Of a DNA stretch of 14,034 bases, positions 5,255 to 12,538 are shown piece after piece. Within the stretch, counting starts at the first letter, position 1, and every line of letters begins with the position of its first letter. The position numbers were made by a program, and so were the translations under genes. Origin of the DNA: Pseudoruminococcus_B sp937901805 (GTDB lineage Bacteria > Bacillota > Clostridia > Oscillospirales > Ruminococcaceae); NCBI GenBank assembly GCA_963560245.1, contig CAUWNS010000041.1, forward strand, positions 1-14,034, given 5' to 3'. The notes under the pieces were generated by a model that worked only from the letters and a program-made list of their open reading frames with translations, made no database searches and was not told the DNA's origin.

Positions 5255-7195
5255 TTAGGAAAGGCGGGAACTGAGCTCCTCCCACTCCTCATATTTCTGT
5301 GCGGCGGTGTTCTTCACCTGTTCAAGCAGTGCGCATTTTTCACTCATCAACGGGTAGTCCTCATAGATCTCCGGCTTGGTAATCTCCTCTTCCAAAAGGG
5401 CCTGCTGCTCTTCCAGCGAGAAGATCTCCTCTTCCAGCGCCTTGATCCGGCGGCGCAGGGCGGCTTCCTCGCTCTTTTGCTTACGGGAACGGTAGGCGCG
5501 CTCTTTGCTCTGCTGGGCGCGTTCTTCCCGCTCCTGCTGTTTGCGCGCCGCCTCTTCCTCGGCCTCCTTTGCATCCAGAAGCGCCCGTTTTTCGCGGTAA
5601 TAATCATAATTCCCGTCAAAGATTTCGATATGATCCGGGTGCATTTCAAAAATACGGGTCGGGATTTTATTGAGGAAATAGCGGTCGTGGGAGACAAAGA
5701 GCAGCGTCCCTTCAAATTCCAGCAGGGCTTTTTCCAGAATCTCCTTTGTCATCAGATCCAGATGGTTGGTCGGCTCGTCAAGCAGGAGCACGTTCGCATG
5801 TTCCATCATGATAATGGCAAAGGCAAGCTTCGCCCGTTCCCCGCCGGATACCACCCCCACTTTTTTGTAGACGTTATCCCCTGTCAAGAGCACCCGCCCG
5901 AGCATGGTACGAATTGTATGTTCCGGAAGGGTCGGAAACCGACTCCAGAGCTCCTCGAGCACGGTATTCTGGTGGTTGAGGTTGGCGTTTTCCTGCTCAT
6001 AATAGCTGATTTTGACATGTTTGCCCCATGTAATCTCACCTTTTGGGGCAGGGAGAATCCCCTGAAGGGTCTTGAGCAGGGTGGATTTTCCAATTCCATT
6101 GGCCCCAATCAGCGCGATCTTTTCCCCGCGCTTGATTTCAAAATCAATGTCATGGACAAGTTCCCGGCGCGTTTCCCCTTCCCCGACCGCCAAATCCAGG
6201 TGGGAGACGGACAGGACGTCCCGCACCGTCTGTTTTTCAAAGGTAAACGAAAGGGAAGATCCCTTGAGCGGTGGCTCCGGGGGTTCGATAATTTCCATAT
6301 TGGCCAGCTGGGCACGCCTGCTTTTTGCCATTTTGGAAGTCGTGGCGCGTACCAGGTTACGGGCAATGTAGTCCTCCATGGCGGCAATCTGCTCCTGCTG
6401 GAGTTCGTATTCCTTCTGGCGGCGGAGTCGGGCGTCCTCCTTGAGCTGGAGGGAACGGGTATAATTGCCCGGGTAAGCGGTGAGCCAGCCGCGCTCCAGA
6501 TCCCAGATCTTTGTCACCAATCTGTCCAGGAAATACCGGTCATGGGAGACAATCAGCAGCGCGCCCCGATAATCCGTCAGGTATTCCTCCAGCCAGATGA
6601 GCGTCTCAAAATCCAGATGGTTGGTCGGCTCGTCCAGAATCAGCAGTTCCGGGCGCTCCAGAAGCAGTTTAGCAAGAGCCAAACGAGTCTTTTCCCCGCC
6701 GCTCAAGGTATCGATGACAGTGTCCATCGCCTTATCCGCAAACCCCATGCCGTTGAGGATGGTCTTGATATTGACATCAATGAGATAGCCGTCGTTCTGC
6801 TCAAAAAAAGTCTGTTTTGCGGCATACTGCGCGCTGAGCCGCTCATATTCCGCATCTGCCGGGTCAAGGGAGGAGAGCTTTGCTTCCAACATGCGAAGCT
6901 CCTCCTCCAGGGTGAGCAGTTCCCGGAACACCGAGCGCATTTCCTCCCGGATCGTATTGCCGCTGGACAGGCCGCTGTGCTGGCGCAGATACCCGACCGT
7001 CAAGTCCTTCTTACGGCTGACCGTCCCGGTATCCGGCTCCTCCATCCCGCTGAGCAGGCGGAGCAGCGTTGTCTTTCCCGCCCCATTGACCCCAATGAGA
7101 CCAATCCGGTCGTTTTCTTCAATGTCCATAGACATAGTCTGTAAAATGGTTTTATCGGCATAGCCTTTTGAAATTTCTTGTGCTGAAAGTATCAT
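5255..7195 (-). CDS. ABC-F family ATPase with C-terminal coiled coil
   Basis: This 646-aa soluble protein has two ABC ATPase domains and no membrane segment. Domain 1 has Walker A GVNGAGKT (35-42), signature LSGGE (164-168) and DEPTNHLD (188-195). Domain 2 has GANGIGKS (364-371), VSGGE (449-453, with V in place of the usual L) and DEPTNHLD (473-480). The charged linker between them (about 245-310) is the ribosome-contacting P-site tRNA interaction motif of the family. Residues about 540-640 are a highly charged coiled coil, as in YdiF/Uup-like members. ABC-F proteins act on stalled ribosomes; this layout suggests a housekeeping translation factor rather than a known resistance type, but the leader before it leaves regulation by stalling open. 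The ATG at 7195 overlaps the stop of an 18-codon frame and has GAGG 10 bases upstream. Confidence 0.93.
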   Translation of the reverse strand: MILSAQEISKGYADKTILQTMSMDIEENDRIGLIGVNGAGKTTLLRLLSGMEEPDTGTVSRKKDLTVGYLRQHSGLSSGNTIREEMRSVFRELLTLEEELRMLEAKLSSLDPADAEYERLSAQYAAKQTFFEQNDGYLIDVNIKTILNGMGFADKAMDTVIDTLSGGEKTRLALAKLLLERPELLILDEPTNHLDFETLIWLEEYLTDYRGALLIVSHDRYFLDRLVTKIWDLERGWLTAYPGNYTRSLQLKEDARLRRQKEYELQQEQIAAMEDYIARNLVRATTSKMAKSRRAQLANMEIIEPPEPPLKGSSLSFTFEKQTVRDVLSVSHLDLAVGEGETRRELVHDIDFEIKRGEKIALIGANGIGKSTLLKTLQGILPAPKGEITWGKHVKISYYEQENANLNHQNTVLEELWSRFPTLPEHTIRTMLGRVLLTGDNVYKKVGVVSGGERAKLAFAIIMMEHANVLLLDEPTNHLDLMTKEILEKALLEFEGTLLFVSHDRYFLNKIPTRIFEMHPDHIEIFDGNYDYYREKRALLDAKEAEEEAARKQQEREERAQQSKERAYRSRKQKSEEAALRRRIKALEEEIFSLEEQQALLEEEITKPEIYEDYPLMSEKCALLEQVKNTAAQKYEEWEELSSRLS

Positions 7196-7248
7196 AGTCT
7201 GTTATCCTCTGTCCTATTGTTCAAACGCGCCGCCGTTCCAGACGGCAC
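7192..7248 (-). CDS. Candidate 18-aa leader peptide before the ABC-F gene
   Basis: A full AGGAGG (7258-7253) precedes a GTG (7248-7246) by 4 bases. The frame reads (M)PSGTAARLNNRTEDNRL and its TGA (7194-7192) overlaps the ABC-F ATG in ATGA. The same frame is open back to an ATG at 7365, which would give 57 aa but has only a weak AGAGG site 13 bases upstream. A strong ribosome site with no other gene to serve, plus the 4-base overlap, suggests a translated leader coupled to ABC-F. No homology is known to me, and a chance match is possible. Confidence 0.35.
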   Translation of the reverse strand: MPSGTAARLNNRTEDNRL

Positions 7249-7316
7249 AGATCCTCCTGAAAATGTTTCGTAAACATATGCGGGCAGGATCGGGCGGTAT
7301 TGTTGCCCATCCCGCC
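7232..7316 (-). promoter_or_regulatory. Structured leader between comEA and ABC-F
   Basis: Three inverted repeats occur in a row. First in the minus-strand RNA, GGCGGGAU GGGC (7316-7305) pairs with GCCC (7295-7292) and AUCCUGCC (7290-7283), a 12-bp stem with one bulged G and one G-U pair. Second, ATGTTT and AAACAT (7277-7272 and 7268-7263) pair around a 3-base loop and are followed by TTTT. Third, GCCGT and ACGGC (7246-7242 and 7236-7232) pair around 5 bases and begin at the GTG of the candidate leader peptide. The arrangement could be an attenuator, but a long T run is missing. Confidence 0.35.
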
Positions 7317-7410
7317 ATACCGGGAAGCTGCTTGTCCTTCCAGTCCTGCAGAAAGCAGCATTCATCACAATCGGAAAACCTCTTTGTTTCCTGTTTTTCT
7401 ATGAAAAGGG

Positions 7411-7824
7411 CTACCAAGTCACCATGGGAACCAGTTTTTCATAGACTTTATCCCCGATCCCTTTGATATTTTTAAGCTGTGCGGGATCGGTATACGGCCC
7501 GTATTCCTGTCGGTAGCCGATAATCCGGCCTGCCAGCACCTCCCCAATTCCCGGCAGACGGCAGAGTTCTTCCACCCCGGCTGTATTGATATTCACCTTG
7601 CCCTCTGATAAACTGCCGCCGGAACCGGATATGGCCAGACTGGAAGACAGCGGCTTCTCCTCAGTACCGGACGATTGGGACGCCTGAGAGGATTGTCCAT
7701 CAGAAGAGTAGGAAATCACCAGATCCGATGGTACCGGTGCCGCAAACGCATTCCATATAATGACACCCAGCATCAACACAGCAGTAAACGCCACCAAAAC
7801 TGTGAGTTCTCGCTTTTCCTTCAT
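7411..7824 (-). CDS. ComEA-like helix-hairpin-helix DNA-binding protein
   Basis: This 137-aa protein has one N-terminal membrane anchor (about 8-28), a Ser/Gly/Gln-rich linker (about 38-74) and a C-terminal ComEA-type double helix-hairpin-helix (77-137) with KVNINTAGVEELCRLPGIG and LKNIKGIGDKVYEKL. ComEA binds incoming double-stranded DNA on the outer face of the membrane during natural transformation. The SLBB/OB-like domain found between anchor and HhH in B. subtilis ComEA is absent, so this is the short form. I chose the ATG at 7824, which has AAGGAG at 8-13 bases upstream, rather than earlier in-frame starts at 7842 and 7893. ComEC is not in the window. The stop at 7411 overlaps a weak TTG frame. 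It heads the minus-strand run that continues to dcd. Confidence 0.88.
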   Translation of the reverse strand: MKEKRELTVLVAFTAVLMLGVIIWNAFAAPVPSDLVISYSSDGQSSQASQSSGTEEKPLSSSLAISGSGGSLSEGKVNINTAGVEELCRLPGIGEVLAGRIIGYRQEYGPYTDPAQLKNIKGIGDKVYEKLVPMVTW

Positions 7825-7883
7825 ATTTGCACTCCTTGGCATAACGCCTTTTGATCGTCCTGTTTTGGTAAAATCCCGTCCAC

Positions 7884-7892
7884 AGTATACCA
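7884..7892 (-). promoter_or_regulatory. Extended -10 promoter of the comEA-like gene
   Basis: TGG followed directly by TATACT (7892-7884 on the minus strand) makes an extended -10 element about 60 bases before the comEA start. No convincing -35 is seen, which is usual for this promoter class. This may be the promoter of the whole comEA to dcd run. Confidence 0.45.
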
Positions 7893-8037
7893 TATTTCCC
7901 GCAGAGAATCATCCAGCGAATGCAGAAAGCCAAAGCCTTACTATTTTGGGAGCATCAGCGCTCAAACAGCAGAACCACTGAAACTGACCCGCCGGGATAT
8001 TCGGTTATTTCGGATCTCCGTGAAACAAAATCTCCTG

Positions 8038-8325
8038 TCAATTGGCGCCGAATACAGCGTCAAAAAGCGGATCCTGCTCTGGAAGATGGACCACATATCC
8101 TACCGGAAGTTTCCCACCGGTTGCCTCGATGACCGCCTTCGCGCCCGTTTCTCCAAAGGCCCCGCACAACTCGATGCAGGATACCCCCTGCTCAGCCAGC
8201 GCCTGTGCTTCCCGGCAGGCTTCTCTGAGACTGGACACGCCAATCATCCAGGTATTTCCATCCTCAAAGCACACTCTATCCCGGCCGGAATCAAAATTTC
8301 CCATGATCAGAAATGCGAATTTCAT
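8038..8325 (-). CDS. DUF6506 family protein
   Basis: This 95-aa protein starts MKFAFLIMGNFDSGRDR. The sequence IGVSSLREACREAQALAEQG, then CIELCGAFGETGAKAVIEATG and PVGYVVHLPEQDPLFDAVFG, matches my memory of DUF6506, small conserved cytoplasmic proteins of unknown function. The alternating beta strands and helices suggest a compact alpha/beta fold, and the ELCGAFGE...P.GYV core is probably the functional face. The ATG at 8325 has GGGAGG 9 bases upstream; a longer in-frame start near 8346 lacks such a site. The gene is alone, with a long 5' leader if the promoter at 8548-8577 is used. No terminator was seen after it. Confidence 0.85.
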   Translation of the reverse strand: MKFAFLIMGNFDSGRDRVCFEDGNTWMIGVSSLREACREAQALAEQGVSCIELCGAFGETGAKAVIEATGGKLPVGYVVHLPEQDPLFDAVFGAN

Positions 8326-9125
8326 GCGTTTTCCTCCCAATAACACGATCGTTTTTCATTTTTTGTTCAAAAACTGCGCAATGCTTATTTTCTGAAACCA
8401 ATGTCTTTTATGCAGGCAAATACAATACCACAAAAACGAAATTTTTGTTCTTTATTCAATATGGGATTCCTGTCATCTTCACGGCGGCACTTTTAGAATG
8501 CACCATTTCCAGACAGATCCTGACCAAACAGGAAAATCCCGCTTTTTAGTATATCATATTCGCAGACTTCCTGTCACTATTTGAAAATGGTTTCCGCCGC
8601 CTATGATACTCCGAAAGGATCTCTTTGGCTCGTTCTGCTGTATAACGGAATCGGAAAACGGCGGTACAACGTTCCTAATAGAAAAACTTCCTGTTTTATG
8701 AAGTCCTGCATTTCCAACCGTCAGTTTGCACCCTGGAATTTGTACGCAATGAGGACGCTTCGATACCCCAAAAAATGATGGACGATCCATCCCTTCAGCA
8801 GTAAATGCAGACGTTAAAATTGATTTGGAATCCCACATGGGATTTCTACATCATCTTGATATCCGACAGGAATCAGGACAAACCATTCCGTACGAAATCC
8901 CATACCAGGAAACCCGGACAAGCGGTTATCCGTATAGGGCTCCCAGTATAAGATATCCTTGTTAAAACACATCCTTTTCAAAAACGGATGCAAAATTCCA
9001 ATCGGGACAGCCGCAAAAGGATCGGTGAATGCTCTTGTGACAAGGCATTTCAATCACTCAGTTATGCCAATTTTATATGTTTTTTACAAATTGTCAAAAG
9101 AAAAATCAAAAAAACCTAAACAAAG
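8326..9125. other. 800-base stretch without a convincing gene
   Basis: Short open frames exist on both strands (for example 8554-8838 and 8814-9053 on the minus strand), but none has a ribosome site or a recognisable product. The leftmost 215 bases are probably the DUF6506 mRNA leader. Small inverted repeats are present: ACAAAAA/TTTTTGT (8431-8449), AATCCC/GGGATT (8829-8844) and CTTGT/ACAAG (9034-9044). No insertion-sequence ends, tRNA or known structured RNA was recognised. The two minus-strand frames overlap and could be remains of one decayed gene. Confidence 0.5.
8548..8577 (-). promoter_or_regulatory. Promoter upstream of the DUF6506 gene
   Basis: On the minus strand GTGACA (8577-8572, 5 of 6 to TTGACA) and TATACT (8553-8548), with TGA in front as an extended -10, are 18 bases apart. 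Transcription would start near 8541, giving a leader of about 215 bases to the ATG at 8325. Confidence 0.5.
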
Positions 9126-9154
9126 TTGAAAATATATTTTTACAGTGTTATACT
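9126..9154 (+). promoter_or_regulatory. Promoter of the XRE-cupin regulator, with inverted repeat
   Basis: TTGAAA (9126-9131) and TATACT (9149-9154) are separated by exactly 17 bases, and TGT precedes the -10. The inverted repeat CAGT-gttat-ACTG (9143-9155) covers the -10, where bound repressor would block transcription, so autoregulation is plausible. Confidence 0.65.
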
Positions 9155-9188
9155 GATTTTATCTTCAGTCATAGAGGAGACCGTGGGT

Positions 9189-9743
9189 ATGGAATTTCAT
9201 CAGGAATTTGTAGGTCGGATTCTTCAGAGTTTTCGAAAAGAACAGGGTATTACCCTGTCAGAAGTTGCTGAAAAGGCCGGCGTAAGCGTTGCTTTTTTAA
9301 GTATGGTGGAAAATGGAAAAAGTGGGATCAGCCTGCAAAATATCCACAAGCTCCTGGATCTATATGGGAAAACCCTTTCCGATCTTCTCCCCCGCGAAGA
9401 AGCGGCCCCCGTCGTAAATGTAAATAGTACGCGGAAATCTCCTACAATTGAACCGGGAATTGAATTTTATCCTCTTGCTCGTTCGAAAGCACCCCTGCCA
9501 ATGGAAGGATACCGTTTGGATATTGAAAGCGGTATGGCCAATAAATTCGACTGCCACAGCGGAGTGGAATACGCCATGGTTTTGGAAGGGGAATTCCATT
9601 TGTATCTGGCGGAGGAATCCCCAGCCATCTATACATTAAAAAAGGGGGATACGATCTCCTATTCCAGTTCGGTTATGCACCAATGGGAAAACATTGGATC
9701 TCTCAAAGGTTCCATCCTGGTAATTGAAATTCATACGATATAA
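9189..9743 (+). CDS. XRE-cupin transcriptional regulator
   Basis: This is a 184-aa two-domain regulator. An XRE helix-turn-helix occupies about residues 8-68, with TLSEVAEKAGVSVAFLSMVENGKSG as scanning and recognition helices. A C-terminal cupin barrel occupies about 105-182, with the conserved strands HSGVEYAMVLEGEFHLYL (123-140) and KKGDTISYSSSVMHQWEN (151-168). Proteins of this layout (like PuuR or SutR) bind DNA as dimers and sense a small molecule in the cupin. The ATG at 9189 follows GAGGAGA (9174-9180); an upstream in-frame start at 9126 lies inside the promoter. It converges on the dehydrogenase gene and shares a terminator with it. Its effector and targets are unknown; the neighbours at 9793-13958 are candidates. 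Confidence 0.92.
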   Translation: MEFHQEFVGRILQSFRKEQGITLSEVAEKAGVSVAFLSMVENGKSGISLQNIHKLLDLYGKTLSDLLPREEAAPVVNVNSTRKSPTIEPGIEFYPLARSKAPLPMEGYRLDIESGMANKFDCHSGVEYAMVLEGEFHLYLAEESPAIYTLKKGDTISYSSSVMHQWENIGSLKGSILVIEIHTI

Positions 9744-9782
9744 AAATTCCCCGGTATGTGGATGACATACCGGGGAATTTTT
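9742..9782. terminator. Bidirectional terminator, regulator / dehydrogenase
   Basis: A perfect 18-bp inverted repeat (arms 9742-9759 and 9765-9782, core TTCCCCGGTATGT) flanks the 5-base loop GGATG, with A and T runs outside. It serves the convergent regulator and dehydrogenase genes. The left arm starts within the regulator stop codon. Confidence 0.92.
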
Positions 9783-9792
9783 ATACATACAC

Positions 9793-10881
9793 TCAGGAAA
9801 GATATCCTTCGCCGATCCTGGAAGCAGTTAAAATGGCATCATAGAGCTGTACAGGGGTGACGTCACCAAGCATATTGTGAATGGATTCCCCTTCCGAACA
9901 AGCTTTTTCTGCCGCAATCATAACGCGCGATTCTTCTGTGACGCCGATCTGTTTGAGCGTAATCGGCAAACCGACAGAGACACAAAACGCAATGACTTCT
10001 TCGATTTCTTCCATCGGTGCATTTTCCAGAACCAACTGTGCGATTGTTCCAAAAGCAACCAATTCGCCGTGCATGGTCTTTTCACATTCTTCCAATGCAG
10101 TAAAACCATTATAAACCGAGTGGGAAACTGCAAGACCGCCATTATCTGCGCCTACGCCGCTGAGATACGTATTGGCTTCCACAATGCTTTCCACTGCTGG
10201 CGTAAGCAGCCCCTGCTCCACAGAAATTTTCGCCTTATATCCATCTGTAAGCAACGTTTCATAGCAGAGCTCGCACAGGGCCATAGCGGATTTGGTAATT
10301 CCCCCATTTTCCAGGCTGGGGGCTCCGGATGCAAGGCAAGCCCGCGCTTCAAAATACGTTCCCAGTGCATCCCCCATGCCCGCGACCAGGAAACGTACCG
10401 GAGATTTTGCAATGATTGCAGTATCCACAATCACTGCGTCCGGATTCTTTGGATAGAAAATATAATTGGAAAAGCTGCCGTCATCGTGATAAATAACCGA
10501 TAACCCCGTGCAGGGAGCATCGGTTGCGCAGACAGTCGGGATCACCACTACCGGAAGGCCTTCATAGTAAGCGGTCGCTTTCGCCGTATCGATTGCACTT
10601 CCTCCGCCGATGGCTGCAATCACCTCGATATGGTTTTCCCGGGCAATTTTTCTCATTTTTTCAATTTCTCCGGTAGAACTGATTCCCCCAAAAATCTCAA
10701 AGCGAGCAGCAGCATTGCCTGCCGCAAAGCTTTTTTCAATTTTTTCCTTTGCAACCCGGTATCCGCTTTTTGAACAGATGAACAAAAAAGAATTCCCTAA
10801 GTCCTTTACATTTTCGTACAGCTCAAGCAGCGCGTCTTTTCCCTGTACATATTTGGATGGTGCACGCATTAATTTCAGCAT
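9793..10881 (-). CDS. Glycerol-dehydrogenase-family alcohol dehydrogenase (GldA-like)
   Basis: This 362-aa enzyme is of the iron-containing/GldA alcohol dehydrogenase family, close to the usual length of about 365. The NAD-binding Rossmann part carries AAIGGGSAIDTAKA (89-102) and PTVCATDAPCTGLSVIY (115-131). The metal ligands align with the known Asp/His/His set: D171 in VAGMGDALGTYFEA, H254 in AVSHSVYNG and H271 in KTMHGELVAFG. GldA oxidises glycerol to dihydroxyacetone with NAD+, but relatives act on other small polyols or ketoses, so the substrate is only inferred. The ATG at 10881 has GGAG 9 bases upstream; an in-frame TTG at 10944 lies inside the promoter. It has its own promoter and is separated from the kinase by a terminator. 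No dihydroxyacetone kinase is present. Confidence 0.9.
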   Translation of the reverse strand: MLKLMRAPSKYVQGKDALLELYENVKDLGNSFLFICSKSGYRVAKEKIEKSFAAGNAAARFEIFGGISSTGEIEKMRKIARENHIEVIAAIGGGSAIDTAKATAYYEGLPVVVIPTVCATDAPCTGLSVIYHDDGSFSNYIFYPKNPDAVIVDTAIIAKSPVRFLVAGMGDALGTYFEARACLASGAPSLENGGITKSAMALCELCYETLLTDGYKAKISVEQGLLTPAVESIVEANTYLSGVGADNGGLAVSHSVYNGFTALEECEKTMHGELVAFGTIAQLVLENAPMEEIEEVIAFCVSVGLPITLKQIGVTEESRVMIAAEKACSEGESIHNMLGDVTPVQLYDAILTASRIGEGYLS

Positions 10882-10915
10882 TGAACCCAACTCCGTTCTC
10901 TTTTTCTTTACCATT

Positions 10916-10944
10916 AATATAGTACTTTCAGTTTTACTTAACAA
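10916..10944 (-). promoter_or_regulatory. Promoter of the dehydrogenase gene
   Basis: On the minus strand TTGTTA (10944-10939) and TATATT (10921-10916) are 17 bases apart, matching consensus at 4 and 5 of 6. The start site would lie about 28 bases before the ATG. The interval from here to the terminator at 11003 holds no gene. Confidence 0.55.
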
Positions 10945-11002
10945 GCTTAAAAAGCAACAAATCTCTTCCTTTTTCCAAAGAAAGATTATTACAGAACGAA
11001 CA

Positions 11003-11033
11003 AAAAGCCGTCCGGAAAATCCGGACGGCTTTT
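11003..11033 (-). terminator. Terminator of the kinase gene
   Basis: A perfect 14-bp inverted repeat (AAAAGCCGTCCGGA and TCCGGACGGCTTTT, arms 11003-11016 and 11020-11033) has a 3-base loop. On the minus strand it ends in five T. It lies 13 bases after the kinase stop codon and isolates the dehydrogenase gene downstream. Confidence 0.9.
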
Positions 11034-11046
11034 CAGCAAACTGTAC

Positions 11047-12162
11047 TTATTTATTTTTTTGGACTATTTCGTTCATAGTATCCCATTTTTCTTCCATTTC
11101 CCGAACCAATTTCAGCTGGGTCCTGGTGCGGATTAGATTATGATCCGGCATAGTGGTTTTAAAATAGAGGTCGCCGTCCAGATAATCTGCCAGAAAACGG
11201 GAAGCCAATTCCAAAGTGACCGTATAGGCGCCAAGCGGCAAATTATCAATTTCCGTCTCTGTCAGAAACCCGGTAACTTCTCCGACAAATCCTTTAGTGA
11301 AGAGCTCATAGAGATTCAAATCCAGAGAAACCTTTGAGAGATCCGGTTCATCTTCCACGCCGGTGCTTGCCCCAAAACGGACAGCGTCGCCAAAATCAAT
11401 GACAGAAGTCCCCGGCATGACAGTATCCAGATCAATGACACAGATTGCCTCGTCCGTGTTGTCATCAATCAGAACATTATTCAGCTTGGTATCGTTATGC
11501 GTGACGCGCAGGGGCATTGTCCCCGCATCCAGCATCTGCTGGATTTTGCCGGCCCGTTCTGCTCTGGCGAGAATAAAGTCAATTTCCTCCTTCACGCTTT
11601 CGGCGCGGCCGGCTTTGTCCTGTTCTACAGATTTGCGGAAAGTTTCCATACGTTTCGGAGTATTATGAAAATCCGGAATCGTTTCATAAAGTTCGGAGGC
11701 GTCAAAATCTGCAAGGATTTTCTGGAATTCGCCAAACGCCTTACCAGCCATATAGAAATGTTCTATTTTTTCTACTTTATCATATCCCTTTGCGCAGTCA
11801 ATGTAATTAAAGCAGCGCCAGAAGCCATCTTCCTGATTGTTATGGTAAATCTCACCAGTTTTGGTGCGGACGACACGCAGACATCTTCTGTCAGCAGAGC
11901 CATAGAGCTTGGTATATTTATCACACAAATAATCCGTTACTTTCGCAATATTTTCCATCACTTTCGCAGGTTCCGAAAATACATAGGTATTCACCTTCTG
12001 AAGAGTATACATCCTTTTCCTGTTTTGCGCGTCCTGCGTAGTGATAATATAGGTCTGATTGATATTCCCGCTGTTGTTTTTAGTGATATTTGTAATTTCT
12101 CCTTCGCAGCAAAACAAATCAAAAATTTTTCTTGGAACATCAAAATTACACTGAGTATTCAT
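11047..12162 (-). CDS. N-acetylhexosamine 1-kinase-like (APH-fold) kinase
   Basis: This 371-aa protein has the aminoglycoside phosphotransferase/choline kinase fold and resembles Bifidobacterium NahK along its length. Landmarks are GNINQTYIITT (32-42, nucleotide loop), YTLQKVNTYVF (52-62), the catalytic loop RVTHNDTKLNNVLID (219-233, D224 as base) and the metal-binding VIDLDTVMPG..VIDFGDAVRFGAST (242-267). The C-terminal FLADYLDGD.YF and RTRTQLKLVREME also fit NahK. NahK phosphorylates GlcNAc or GalNAc at C1 using ATP, for salvage of mucin- or host-glycan sugars. The usual partners lnpA, galT and galE are not in the window, so the exact sugar is uncertain. The ATG at 12162 follows GGGAGGC. 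It is a single-gene transcript with its own promoter and terminator. Confidence 0.85.
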   Translation of the reverse strand: MNTQCNFDVPRKIFDLFCCEGEITNITKNNSGNINQTYIITTQDAQNRKRMYTLQKVNTYVFSEPAKVMENIAKVTDYLCDKYTKLYGSADRRCLRVVRTKTGEIYHNNQEDGFWRCFNYIDCAKGYDKVEKIEHFYMAGKAFGEFQKILADFDASELYETIPDFHNTPKRMETFRKSVEQDKAGRAESVKEEIDFILARAERAGKIQQMLDAGTMPLRVTHNDTKLNNVLIDDNTDEAICVIDLDTVMPGTSVIDFGDAVRFGASTGVEDEPDLSKVSLDLNLYELFTKGFVGEVTGFLTETEIDNLPLGAYTVTLELASRFLADYLDGDLYFKTTMPDHNLIRTRTQLKLVREMEEKWDTMNEIVQKNK

Positions 12163-12296
12163 GGGTAGCCTCCCTTTATATAAGCCCTGCACAATGCTTT
12201 ATTTTCAAAAAGCGAATTGTGATTGTTTCTATTTCATTGCAGTATTTCCCAAAACGAATTGCCCTGATTACTTTTACTATATGGCTGTTTTTGGTT

Positions 12297-12325
12297 ATTA
12301 TACCATTGAAGTTACTTTTTTTCAA
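12297..12325 (-). promoter_or_regulatory. Strong promoter of the kinase gene
   Basis: On the minus strand TTGAAA (12325-12320) and a perfect TATAAT (12302-12297) are exactly 17 bases apart, and TGG precedes the -10. The start site near 12290 leaves about 128 bases of leader before the ATG. Confidence 0.7.
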
Positions 12326-12333
12326 GCTACTTT
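12306..12333 (-). repeat. Tandem direct repeat over the kinase promoter
   Basis: On the plus strand TTGAAGTTACTTT (12306-12318) and TTCAAGCTACTTT (12321-12333) match at 11 of 13 bases with a period of 15. They cover the -35 and the spacer of the kinase promoter. Each copy is partly symmetric (AAGTAACTT in the first on the minus strand). This is the layout expected of a repressor operator. Confidence 0.45.
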
Positions 12334-12538
12334 CTTCCAGGGCGGAGGATTCCTGCATTCTGATCTTTTTTACTCCTGCATTTCTTAAAAATTATTGCCT
12401 GATTTCATCAGAAAATTCCAGGTAATATTTCAATTCACACCTAAGTAATATGAATATTTTTCAAATATCTCCTTCATAATTTTCAATAACACACCGAAGC
12501 CGCCAAATCACTTCCTCTCTGCTGCCAAAGAGGGACAG

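Noticed and set aside
5099..7144. A 681-codon plus-strand open frame opposite the ABC-F gene
   Set aside because: It is the reverse strand of a gene with two full ATPase domains; its product has no family features and no ribosome site.
7214..7417. A 67-codon minus-strand frame with a Cys cluster (CDECC) after comEA
   Set aside because: It needs a TTG start without a ribosome site, all three frames are mostly open here, and no family was recognised; a small cysteine-rich gene with a frameshift cannot be excluded.
9877..10503. A 208-codon plus-strand frame opposite the dehydrogenase gene
   Set aside because: It is antisense to a gene with complete metal ligands and NAD motif, with no ribosome site or family signal.
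12175..12183. TATATAA on the minus strand close to the kinase start
   Set aside because: A start site from it would fall about 6 bases before the ATG and lose the GGGAGG site; the upstream promoter at 12297-12325 is far better.
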